Below are positions 56,990 to 64,000 of a stretch of 64,000 bases of DNA, piece after piece. The DNA is taken from assembly GCA_046160045.1 (NCBI GenBank), contig JBJXGR010000267.1, forward strand, positions 1-64,000. The letters are read 5' to 3'. Both the position numbers and the translations under genes were made by a program. The stretch's first letter is position 1. The number at the start of each line of letters is the position of its first letter. The notes under the pieces are model-generated. The model ran no database searches. It worked only from the letters and a program-made list of their open reading frames with translations, and had not been told where the DNA came from. This DNA comes from CAZGUX01 sp046160045. Lineage in GTDB: Bacteria; Acidobacteriota; Terriglobia; Bryobacterales; Bryobacteraceae.

Positions 56990-57958
56990 CTATCGGCGCC
57001 ATTCCTCGATCTTGCTCTTCATCCGGGTTGCCGCGGGCCAGTCCGGATGATGCTTCAGAAACTCGTCCAGTTGCACCGCGGCCTTCAATCGATCTCCGCG
57101 CCTCAGATAGATTTCAGCCAGAAACAACTGTGGATGTGAAAAGTGCGCCGCGTCCAGACGGCACGATTCGAGTAGATGCTTCTCGGCGAGGTCGAGCTTG
57201 TTCTGGAGAAAGTAGGTCTGCCCAAGCTGCGAGTGGGCCAGCGCGTCGCGGTCCCGCGTCAATACCGCGTAGACGTTGTATTTCCAGGCCTCGTCGATCT
57301 TGCCGAGATTGATCAGCACGCCGCCCAGGTTGACCAGCGGTTCGTAGGCTTGCGGATCGGCCTCCAGCGCGCGGCGGAACTTCTCCTCGGCATCCGGGTA
57401 CCTTCGTGTCTGATAGGCGATCGTGCCGAGATTGTTCCAGGCCACGGCGAAACGGGGCGCGATCCCGACGGCGCGTTCGAGATCCGCGATCGCTCCGTCG
57501 ACATCGTTCCGCGCCAGCTTCTTTTGAGCGGCCAGATATTCCTTCCAGGCTTTGGAGGGGATCGATAGCTCACGCGCCGAGACACGGCTGCTCTTCTCGA
57601 TCGTGTGACGACTTTCGGTCAACCGGAGCGTGACCGCCAGGCGGCCTTTCGAGTCGGCGGTGCCGGCCCCGACGTCGATGGTCATGCGGCCTTCGCCCGC
57701 ACTGGGAGAAAACGCGGACAAGGTGTATGCGCCCGCCGGGATTCTTCTGAATCGAAACCGGCCGCCCGCGTCCGCAAGCGTGTCGGTGGCAAAAGGCGAC
57801 TGCACGTGATGGAGCGTGACCGCACCCGGCGTTTCGGGCGTCAGCCGGCCGGTGACTTCGTACAGCCGCTCGGCGCGGGCCGCGAGCCCGCACGCCAGCA
57901 GCGCGAGAACCCTGCCGCTACGCCTCCAGAAAGTACTCCGCGTGAGCCTCAAAATCAA
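56990..57958 (-). CDS. Secreted protein with carboxypeptidase-regulatory-like domain and TPR repeats
   Basis: 322 residues. A signal peptide (RVLALLACGLAARAE) is followed by a small beta-sandwich at about 35-115: Y-E-V-T-G-R-L-T-P-E-T-P, then G-G-R-F-R-F-R-R-I-P-A-G-A-Y-T-L. Four or more TPR units follow from about 140 (A-I-A-D-L-E-R-A-V-G-I-A-P, then A-W-N-N-L-G-T-I-A-Y-Q-T, then A-E-E-K-F-R-R-A-L-E-A-D-P). The start overlaps the 3' end of the aminotransferase gene by 41 bases, so the two are cotranscribed. Likely periplasmic scaffold. Confidence 0.82.
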   Translation of the reverse strand: MILRLTRSTFWRRSGRVLALLACGLAARAERLYEVTGRLTPETPGAVTLHHVQSPFATDTLADAGGRFRFRRIPAGAYTLSAFSPSAGEGRMTIDVGAGTADSKGRLAVTLRLTESRHTIEKSSRVSARELSIPSKAWKEYLAAQKKLARNDVDGAIADLERAVGIAPRFAVAWNNLGTIAYQTRRYPDAEEKFRRALEADPQAYEPLVNLGGVLINLGKIDEAWKYNVYAVLTRDRDALAHSQLGQTYFLQNKLDLAEKHLLESCRLDAAHFSHPQLFLAEIYLRRGDRLKAAVQLDEFLKHHPDWPAATRMKSKIEEWRR

Positions 57959-58832
57959 AATCGAGGTACTCCTTCCAGCGGTCCATCAGCCGCCGGGTGA
58001 CGGGTCCGGGCTTGCCATCGCCGACGGTCTGCCCGTTGAACCGCGTGACCGGCATGATGCAGATGGACGTTGCCGTGTAGAACAACTCATCGGCGGTGGC
58101 TGCATCGTAGGGCGTCAGGTCGCATTCCTTCATCTCGAGGCCAAGGGAGCGCGCCAGTTCGATGGTCGTCAGGCGGCTGATGCCGGCCAGGATGTTTCGC
58201 GGTGTGGGCGTCAGCACCGCGCCGTCGCGCACCAGAAAGAAGTTCCATCCCGTGCCTTCAGCCAGGTTTCCTTCATGATCGAGCATCAACGGAATCGCTT
58301 CCGGGTCCACCAGGCGCGCCTCCTGGTCGGCAAGCGAGAAATGCAGCCGCGAGCGGTACTTGATCTTCGGATCCATCGTCAGGGGATGCATGTGCCGCGT
58401 CAGCGGGGTCACCACGTGGCGGCCGGTCCGATAGTACTTCGCCGTCTTCCACAAAAACGTGGACATCGGGTAGAAATACATGACGAACGTCGACGTCGTC
58501 GGTGGCAGCACCAGTCCCAGCCGTCCGCGGCTCACCAGGTGCCCGACGCCGGCTTCTTCCCGTTCCGCCAGCGTCGGAAGATTCCGCTGGAGAAAATCCT
58601 CCGTCACGCGGTCGAGCTCCTCGGCCGGCATCGGGAAATCCAGGCGGGCCGCCTTGATCGATCGCAGCATGCGGTTGCGATGATCCGGCCATCGGAACAG
58701 TTTTCTCTTGAACGTGCGGCAAACTTCCTGAATGGAGTCGCCAATGAGCACGGCTGAATCGAAGACCGAGATCTTTGCTTCGCCCTCCGGAACCAGTTCT
58801 CCGTCGATGTAGACCAGGCGCTGTGAACTCAC
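57918..58832 (-). CDS. Class IV (branched-chain type) aminotransferase
   Basis: 304 residues. PLP-dependent fold type IV. It has V-Y-I-D-G-E-L-V-P near the start, F-D-S-A-V-L-I-G-D-S, and the catalytic lysine in M-D-P-K-I-K-Y-R-S-R at about 152-161. The cofactor-binding E lies in N-L-A-E-G-T-G-W-N-F-F at about 190-200. The family includes IlvE, D-amino-acid aminotransferase and aminodeoxychorismate lyase. The E-G-T-G-W-N-F-F form points to IlvE-like enzymes, but specificity is not certain. First gene of a two-gene operon. Confidence 0.87.
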   Translation of the reverse strand: MSSQRLVYIDGELVPEGEAKISVFDSAVLIGDSIQEVCRTFKRKLFRWPDHRNRMLRSIKAARLDFPMPAEELDRVTEDFLQRNLPTLAEREEAGVGHLVSRGRLGLVLPPTTSTFVMYFYPMSTFLWKTAKYYRTGRHVVTPLTRHMHPLTMDPKIKYRSRLHFSLADQEARLVDPEAIPLMLDHEGNLAEGTGWNFFLVRDGAVLTPTPRNILAGISRLTTIELARSLGLEMKECDLTPYDAATADELFYTATSICIMPVTRFNGQTVGDGKPGPVTRRLMDRWKEYLDFDFEAHAEYFLEA

Positions 58833-59014
58833 TCGAAACGAATTCCCCCTCGTCTATCTTCCTACGTCCGAGGCCGCCCTGCGGCCTGCGCGCGAGTTGG
58901 CGCGGACTTTAGTCAGACTTTAGTCCCCCTTGCCCTCCGAGGTTAACCGTGAAGCTGATCGTGGCGGGTTGGTGGCTTCATTAGCGGTAAGATAGTGCTC
59001 GCGACGACGACCTA

Positions 59015-59042
59015 GTGGCGCAGACTCTCGAGTCTGCGCCAC
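59015..59042. repeat. 12-bp stem hairpin directly before the TPR gene
   Basis: GTGGCGCAGACT and AGTCTGCGCCAC pair perfectly around a CTCG tetraloop, 15 bases before the ATG at 59058. It would sit in the 5' leader and could hide the ribosome-binding site. The gap 58833-59057 has no gene; other small palindromes occur at about 58870-58920. Confidence 0.65.
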
Positions 59043-59057
59043 GTAAGCTAAGCGCCT

Positions 59058-60311
59058 ATGGGCCCGTGGCCGGCAGATCGAGTCCCGAAGCGGCCGTCGT
59101 GGAGATCCCCGGCCCTGTGGGCGGTATGGATCGGGCTGGCGGCAAACGCCGTGTGGCTTGGCCGCGTAGCTGCCGCCCATCTGGTCGCACGTAGTTCGCT
59201 CGAGCGGGCGGCCGCTTGGCTGCCGTTTCATCCCGATTCCTACGACTACGATCTGAGCGTGCGGGCGGGCTTCGCGGCAGAGGCCGCGGGCGACCCCGGG
59301 GCGGCCCTCCGGCACTACCGGAAATCGCTCCAGTCCGATCCGCGTTCGAATCCCGTCTGGCTGATGGTTGCGCTCGCCGAAGAGCGATCGGGCCGGGACG
59401 GCGAGGCACTGCGGGCCTATGGGCGCGCAGAATCCGCCGAGCCCTCCCGGCCTGAAACCTACTGGCTGCGCGGCAACTTCCATCTGCGGCGGCAGCGAAA
59501 ACCCGAAGCGATTGCCGACTTCGAGCGCGTGCTCGGGCGAACGCGGCGACTGGACGATCCGGTGTTCCAGACGTTGATCGCATTGGACGGTGTGGACGCC
59601 GCCCTGCGCGCGGCCCAAACCGTGAAGGGTGCGCGGTTGCCGCTGCTGCGGTATGTCTGGAACCGGGAGCCTCCGCGGGTGGTCAGCGATGTCTGGAAGC
59701 GGTTCCCTCCTCCCGTGGAGTCGATCGCGAGGGAGGAAATCGAGCAGCACTGCAGGCGTCTGGCGTCGCTCGAGCGCGACCGTGACGCATGGGACGAATG
59801 GCGGCGATGGGCGGAGGCGAGGGGAGTGGCTGCAGGCCCACTGATCCGCAACGGAGGCTTCGAGGCCGAAACGGTCGCCGCGCCCTTTGACTGGAGCCTT
59901 CTCGACGGACCGGGGTGGCACGTCTTCCGCGACCCGGCGCAGGCGTATGCGGGCGCGGCGTCCCTCCAGGTCTTGTTTCTCGGCAGCCACAACCTGGATA
60001 ATGCACTCGCCGAACAATGGCTGGCGTTGGAACCGGGACATCGATACCGCCTTTCCTTTGTCTGGCGGGCGCGGAATGTGATTTCCGACGCTCCGCCGGC
60101 GATCGAAGTGATGGATCTCGGAGGGCGTCGCCTGGGGGCGATCGCGCTCGAGGCGGGGTCGCCCGCGTGGCGGAAAGAACAAGTGGAGTTCACGGCCCGA
60201 GAGCGCTCGATCGCGCGCCTGATGGTCGTCCGCGGTGCGAGCCGGAAACTGGACGGGCGCATCGCCGGTTCGGTTTGGCTGGACGCCTTTCAACTGGACG
60301 CGCTTCAATAG
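59058..60311 (+). CDS. Membrane-anchored TPR protein with C-terminal carbohydrate-binding-like domain
   Basis: 417 residues. One N-terminal membrane helix (ALWAVWIGLAANAVWLGRVA). TPR units lie at about 65-165 (A-L-R-H-Y-R-K-S-L-Q-S-D-P, then A-L-R-A-Y-G-R-A-E-S-A-E-P, then A-I-A-D-F-E-R-V-L-G). A beta-rich end from about 255 starts L-I-R-N-G-G-F-E-A-E and contains H-R-Y-R-L-S-F-V-W-R-A-R, resembling carbohydrate-binding modules. It is convergent with a polyprenyl glycosylphosphotransferase gene (7-base overlap of stops), so a role in exopolysaccharide export or assembly is plausible. Confidence 0.75.
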   Translation: MGPWPADRVPKRPSWRSPALWAVWIGLAANAVWLGRVAAAHLVARSSLERAAAWLPFHPDSYDYDLSVRAGFAAEAAGDPGAALRHYRKSLQSDPRSNPVWLMVALAEERSGRDGEALRAYGRAESAEPSRPETYWLRGNFHLRRQRKPEAIADFERVLGRTRRLDDPVFQTLIALDGVDAALRAAQTVKGARLPLLRYVWNREPPRVVSDVWKRFPPPVESIAREEIEQHCRRLASLERDRDAWDEWRRWAEARGVAAGPLIRNGGFEAETVAAPFDWSLLDGPGWHVFRDPAQAYAGAASLQVLFLGSHNLDNALAEQWLALEPGHRYRLSFVWRARNVISDAPPAIEVMDLGGRRLGAIALEAGSPAWRKEQVEFTARERSIARLMVVRGASRKLDGRIAGSVWLDAFQLDALQ

Positions 60312-61771
60312 GCGCCGCGCGGCCGGAGCAGGTAGCCGACCGTCCGGGCCAGGATCACCACGTCCAGCCAGATGCTCCAGTTCCGGATATAAAACAAGTC
60401 GAGGCGGACGCGTTCCTGGTCGCTCAGGTCGCTCCGTCCGCTGATCTGCCACAAGCCCGTGAGGCCGCAGGGGACGCGATAGTAGCTTGTGATCTCCGCC
60501 TCATAACGGTCGGCTTCGTTGAGAGGCCGCGGGCGGGGGCCTACCAGGCTCATCTGGCCGCGCAGCACGTTCCAGAGTTGCGGCAGTTCGTCCAGGCTTG
60601 ACCGCCGCAGCCATTTCCCCTCCCGCGTGACGCGGGGATCGTCGCGGAGCTTACAGGCGGCCGCGAACTGCCGCGCCGCCTCGGGATCGCTGGCCAGAAG
60701 CCGGGGCAGCACATCCTCGGCGTCCTGGCTCATGGTGCGGAACTTTACCAGCGGAAAGCGGTGGCCGCCCCGGCCCAGCCGCATTTGGCGGAACAGGATG
60801 GGCGAACCGCTGCTAACCCGGATGACGGCGGCAATGGCTAGCATTCCCGGCGCGGCCACCGCGCCAAGCAGCACTCCTGCGCTCAGGTCGAGAGCCCGTT
60901 TCAGAATGCGGTTGAACGGGTTGGTCAACGGGTTCTCGTAGTGAAGCAGAAACGACGACTTGAGCACTTCCGACTCGATCCGCCACGTGTGCAGGCTTTG
61001 ATCGGCCGCGGCGATCCGCACTTCCTTGGCGAAATCCTCGAGCAGGCTGAACCGCCGCAGGAACGCCTGGCGGTTCGATGGATCCTCGCACAGGATAAAC
61101 GACCGGACGCCGCGTTCGTGCGAAACCTCGATCGCCTCATCCAGCGACGCGACGGGCCACACCGGCCACGCCGCGACGGCGGGCGTCTCCGAAAAGATCG
61201 CCTCCACCCGGTAGCCCGTGGTCGGATCGGCCGCCAGGTCGGCCGCGGCACGAAGTCCATTCGGGTTGACGCCCAGCAGGACCACCGGGCGCTGCCATTC
61301 CGGCCACTTGGCCAGCAGGCGCTTCACCACGTAGCGGCCCGCGGGCACGGCTGCAGCGGCCAGGCATGCCGCCATCGCGATCACCGTCCGCGAGAACAGT
61401 TGCGACACATGCGCCACCGACGCCAGCACCAGCGCGCACACCGTCGCATAGAAGCAAGCCCGCAGCGTGATGACCGATTCCTCCATCGAGGACACCCGCC
61501 GTGTATACAGGCCGCTGACGGCAAAAATCAGGAGATAAATGGGCAGGAACAGAAGATAGGTTTCGACGGCGACCAGTTCCCCCCGCGCCGCGAACCAGTC
61601 GAAGCGCTTGAGCCACGTCTCCCGGACCAGGGTCGCGGCGGCGTAGGAACCATAAACCAGGGCCGCATCCGCGCCCGCCAGCAGCACCACCCCGGCGCCT
61701 TCCGCAAGGGCGGCATCCAGGCGGGCATAGCGCGGCAGCGGCGTGGGCTTGAGCTGGGCGGTGGCGCTCAT
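60305..61771 (-). CDS. Exopolysaccharide biosynthesis polyprenyl glycosylphosphotransferase
   Basis: 488 residues from the ATG at 61771; a GTG at 61816 would add 15 residues. Four to five membrane helices and a Rossmann-like cytoplasmic domain (PVVLLGVNPNGLRAAADLAA) lead to the bacterial sugar-transferase domain at about 295-488. That domain has S-P-I-L-F-R-Q-M-R-L-G-R-G-G, F-P-L-V-K-F-R-T-M, R-R-S-S-L-D-E-L-P-Q-L-W-N-V-L-R-G-Q-M-S-L-V-G-P-R-P and G-L-T-G-L-W-Q-I-S-G-R-S. It transfers a hexose-1-phosphate to undecaprenyl phosphate, the first step of capsule or exopolysaccharide assembly. No other glycosyltransferase is beside it. Confidence 0.93.
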   Translation of the reverse strand: MSATAQLKPTPLPRYARLDAALAEGAGVVLLAGADAALVYGSYAAATLVRETWLKRFDWFAARGELVAVETYLLFLPIYLLIFAVSGLYTRRVSSMEESVITLRACFYATVCALVLASVAHVSQLFSRTVIAMAACLAAAAVPAGRYVVKRLLAKWPEWQRPVVLLGVNPNGLRAAADLAADPTTGYRVEAIFSETPAVAAWPVWPVASLDEAIEVSHERGVRSFILCEDPSNRQAFLRRFSLLEDFAKEVRIAAADQSLHTWRIESEVLKSSFLLHYENPLTNPFNRILKRALDLSAGVLLGAVAAPGMLAIAAVIRVSSGSPILFRQMRLGRGGHRFPLVKFRTMSQDAEDVLPRLLASDPEAARQFAAACKLRDDPRVTREGKWLRRSSLDELPQLWNVLRGQMSLVGPRPRPLNEADRYEAEITSYYRVPCGLTGLWQISGRSDLSDQERVRLDLFYIRNWSIWLDVVILARTVGYLLRPRGAY

Positions 61772-61855
61772 CCCGATGGCGGCTAGTGTATCACCCGGCT
61801 GGTTGTGTTCGCTCACCCGCCCGCCTTATCCTTGAAAGAGCGAAAGCGCACTGGA

Positions 61856-63550
61856 ATGGGAACTCCGACTGCCCCGCCCGCCCCCATCAGTCCCGCTCCC
61901 TACTATGTCTGGGAAGTGCAGGATAAGGTTCGCATCCGCCTGCACTTTGACGTCATCGACCGCATTCTGCCGGAAGTCATGCGTGGATTTGGGGCTCTAC
62001 CCCGCCGGGGAGCGGAAGTCGGGGGAATCCTGTTGGGCCGGGTGCTGGAACAGCAGCCACTGACCGTCAGCATCGAGGAGTTCGAACCGCTGGCTTGTGA
62101 ATATCTCACCGGTCCCTCCTTTAATCTCTCACCGAAAGACCGGGAACGGCTTGAAGTGATGCTGGGCCTATGGCAGGACCGCCCGCTGCAAGTGGTAGGT
62201 CTGTACCGAAGTCATACGCGGAAAGATCTGTTTCTGGACGAGCGCGACCACGAACTCTTCCAGACCTACTTTCCGGACACCGACAAGGTGGTTCTCCTGA
62301 TCAAGCCGTTCGCCACGCGGGCGAGCCTGGCCAGCTTCTTCTTCCGGGAGGACGGGAAGCTGCAGAGGGAAGCCGCATATTCCCAGTTTCCCTTTGACCG
62401 CCGGGAACTGGGCGGCGGCGAGCCGCGTCCGCCGATTCCCCAGCGGGAAGGCGAGCCAGGCGGCCCGCAGCCTCCCCGCCAAAGGCCGCATCCGTTACCG
62501 ATTGCGATGCCGGATCCGGCGCGCCGCCCGGCGCAGCCACCGGATCGATTCCTGCCCGGCCGTTTTGACGAACCTCGCGCACGGCCGGCCGAATCGCGTG
62601 CCGAGCCTCCGGCGCCTGTGCGCGAACCCGCCTTCGAGGCGCCGGAACGTGTGCCGTTCAGCTCATCGCTCGACTTTCCTGATGAGTTCAAGCCGAGTCC
62701 ACTCCGCCGGTACCTGGTCCTGGTGACGGTGTTGGTGGTGCTGATCGGTGCGGCCGCGGTCGGATACCAGTTCTTAGCTGCCCCACGGCCGCCGGCCGCG
62801 GTCGCGGATCTTCCCATGCAATTGGCGGTGAACCAGACCGGGAAGCAACTCGACATCACCTGGCAGCGCGATTCGCCGGTTGTGGCCAACGCCAGGCGAG
62901 GCATCCTGACCATCTCGGATGGGGACCACAAGGAGCAACTCGAGCTGACGTCCGCACAATTGGCCGTGGGCCGGGTGATCTACACGCGAGTGACGCGGGA
63001 AGTCGACGTACGGCTGGAAATCCGCACGAGCGATCAATCCGGAGTGAGCGAGTCGGCGCGAGTGCTGGCGGCCGAGGAACCGCCGCCAAGCCCCCAGGAG
63101 ACACCGGCGCAGGAGCCAGCGGTGGAGCCGCCGAAACAAGCCGAGACGGCGGCTAAGGAGCCGGAACCCGCCAAGAGTGAGTCGGAGCCCGCTGCCCAGG
63201 TCCCGCCGCCAGTTCCCGTAAAAGCGGCCGAGACCAAGCCTGCGGCCGAACCGCCCAAGCCTCCCGAGCCCGTAGCGGAGGAGGGCAAGGCGGCCGACCC
63301 GTCGCCGAAGCCCGTGCGGCGGGTCCGGGAAAGGCGTGTCGAGCGGCCCAAGCCCCCCCCGAGCAAGCCGGCGGTGGCGCAGACCAAACCAGTGCAGGCG
63401 GAAACCAAGCCTGCGGCGGATCCGCCAAAGCTGGTCGAAACACCCAAGCCGGTAGAAGCACCCAAGCCAGTGGAAGCACCGAAGCCCGCCGCGGCCGAAC
63501 CTGCGCCCGAGCCTGCCCGCGAACTGGCCCGTCCCACCCGTCGACGGTAG
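61856..63550 (+). CDS. Membrane protein with a degenerate JAMM/MPN domain and long Pro/Ala/Lys/Glu tail
   Basis: 564 residues from the ATG at 61856. Residues 20-170 look like a JAB/MPN fold: E54 in A-E-V-G-G-I-L-L-G-R, and G-L-Y-R-S-H-T-R-K-D-L-F-L-D-E-R-D at 115-131. Against the JAMM rule H-S-H-P-x5-P-S-x2-D the first His is R118 and the Ser is D128, while H120 and D131 are kept, so zinc peptidase activity is doubtful. After a Pro/Arg-rich linker comes one membrane helix (about 286-305). A beta-rich FN3-like segment follows (LQLAV-type strands, QLDITWQRDSP), and then about 170 residues of low-complexity P/A/K/E sequence. Unknown function. It diverges from the glycosylphosphotransferase gene. 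Confidence 0.75.
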   Translation: MGTPTAPPAPISPAPYYVWEVQDKVRIRLHFDVIDRILPEVMRGFGALPRRGAEVGGILLGRVLEQQPLTVSIEEFEPLACEYLTGPSFNLSPKDRERLEVMLGLWQDRPLQVVGLYRSHTRKDLFLDERDHELFQTYFPDTDKVVLLIKPFATRASLASFFFREDGKLQREAAYSQFPFDRRELGGGEPRPPIPQREGEPGGPQPPRQRPHPLPIAMPDPARRPAQPPDRFLPGRFDEPRARPAESRAEPPAPVREPAFEAPERVPFSSSLDFPDEFKPSPLRRYLVLVTVLVVLIGAAAVGYQFLAAPRPPAAVADLPMQLAVNQTGKQLDITWQRDSPVVANARRGILTISDGDHKEQLELTSAQLAVGRVIYTRVTREVDVRLEIRTSDQSGVSESARVLAAEEPPPSPQETPAQEPAVEPPKQAETAAKEPEPAKSESEPAAQVPPPVPVKAAETKPAAEPPKPPEPVAEEGKAADPSPKPVRRVRERRVERPKPPPSKPAVAQTKPVQAETKPAADPPKLVETPKPVEAPKPVEAPKPAAAEPAPEPARELARPTRRR

Positions 63551-63599
63551 TCGATTAGCCCTACTGCGACCCCGACCCGTGAGGCCCTTCAGGCCTGCC

Positions 63600-64000
63600 G
63601 GGTGCCTGGCACCACGAAAGTTGTGCCGGAACAAAACAATCGCGATCTTGGGAGGTCTGGCCCGCAGGGTGCCTGGCACCGAGAAAGTGCGCCGGAATGA
63701 AACAATCGCGATCTTGGGAGGTCTGGCCCGCAGGGTGCCTGGCTCCGAGAAAGTGTGCCGGAATGAAACAGTCGCAACCTTGGCAGGTCTGGCCCGCAGG
63801 GTGCCCGGCACGGAGAAAGTGTGCCGGAATGAAATAATCGCGACCCTTGCCAGATCCGGCACGGCGGGTGCCTGGCACCGAGAAAGTGCGCCGGAATGAA
63901 ACAATCGCGACCTTGGCAGGTCCGCCACGCGGGTGCCTGGCAACGAGAAAGTGTGCCGGAATGAGACAGTCGCGACCTTGGCAGGTCCGGCCGGCGGGGT
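63600..64000 (-). repeat. Second tandem array of the 66-bp palindrome-bearing repeat (inverted orientation, runs off the window)
   Basis: GGGTGCCTGGCACC-type palindromes begin at 63600, 63667, 63733, 63799, 63866 and 63931, a period of 65-67 bases. Each is followed by GAGAAAGTGTGCCGGAATGA, the reverse complement of the core in the 8950-9640 array. A segment like ACAATCGCGACCTTGGCAGG follows that is specific to this array. At least six units are present and the array continues past the window end. It lies just after the stop of the MPN-like gene. Confidence 0.88.

Overview
The window is GC-rich, densely coded bacterial chromosome. It most resembles an acidobacterium of the Solibacter/Bryobacter type. 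Supporting signs are a secreted beta-propeller protein with the C-terminal domain known mainly from Solibacter, DUF1501 and DUF1080 secreted proteins, M56 peptidases fused to carboxypeptidase-regulatory and TonB C-terminal domains, many TPR proteins, and intergenic regions filled with small palindromic repeats. The assignment is an inference from gene families; no rRNA is present to confirm it.

Layout. 1-5.7 kb: a frameshifted TPR gene, a gene remnant, a CBM9-like protein, a membrane protein with a low-complexity tail, and a two-domain DUF1080 protein. 5.8-8.9 kb: rpoN-hpf-rapZ. 8.95-9.64 kb: an array of about eleven 66-bp repeats, followed by a 99-bp hairpin element. 10.0-11.9 kb: a sodium:solute symporter. 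12.1-13.6 kb: a decayed IS1202-like insertion sequence with an 18-bp target duplication, abutting the promoter of an hsp20 gene. 14.4-18.6 kb: a Myb/SANT-like repeat protein and a 1246-residue protein of unknown function. 19-21.5 kb: a class B3 metallo-beta-lactamase homologue, a Gfo/Idh/MocA oxidoreductase and a DivIC/FtsB-like protein. 21.5-24.8 kb: an ABC importer with two different permeases. 25-28.9 kb: DUF58 protein, TonB-dependent receptor, glycine-zipper lipoprotein. 28.9-31.9 kb: a divergent TonB protein / BlaI-M56 peptidase locus with two operator-like dyads. 32-34.6 kb: a Pal-like lipoprotein and a NarL-type two-component system.

34.6-39.9 kb is the replication-origin region: dnaA, dnaN and gyrB run on the minus strand without recF, with a likely oriC between dnaA and dnaN. 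It is followed by tRNA-Gly(GCC). 40-46.3 kb: secreted DUF1501 and beta-propeller proteins, a MiaE-like hydroxylase, a TPR protein, a DUF433 antitoxin with a broken DUF5615-like toxin, and a cyclase-family hydrolase. 46.3-48.8 kb is a visibly less GC-rich accessory island carrying a Phd-like regulator and a cassette of three small unfamiliar genes; it is the best place in the window to look for an undescribed system. 48.86-52.2 kb: arginine biosynthesis, with argF behind ArgR-type operators, then argH and argR. 52.2-55.5 kb: a tightly overlapping five-gene minus-strand operon (orphan cytochrome oxidase subunit IV, small membrane protein, TIM-barrel protein, short-chain dehydrogenase, TlpA-like protein). 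55.7-63.6 kb: secreted/TPR/cupin proteins, a class IV aminotransferase, a polyprenyl glycosylphosphotransferase, and a membrane protein with a degenerate JAMM/MPN domain. The window ends in a second array of the same 66-bp repeat in the opposite orientation.

Several start sites were moved from the longest reading frame to a better-supported codon; each entry gives the reason. Family assignments are from recognition of motifs by eye, without database searches.
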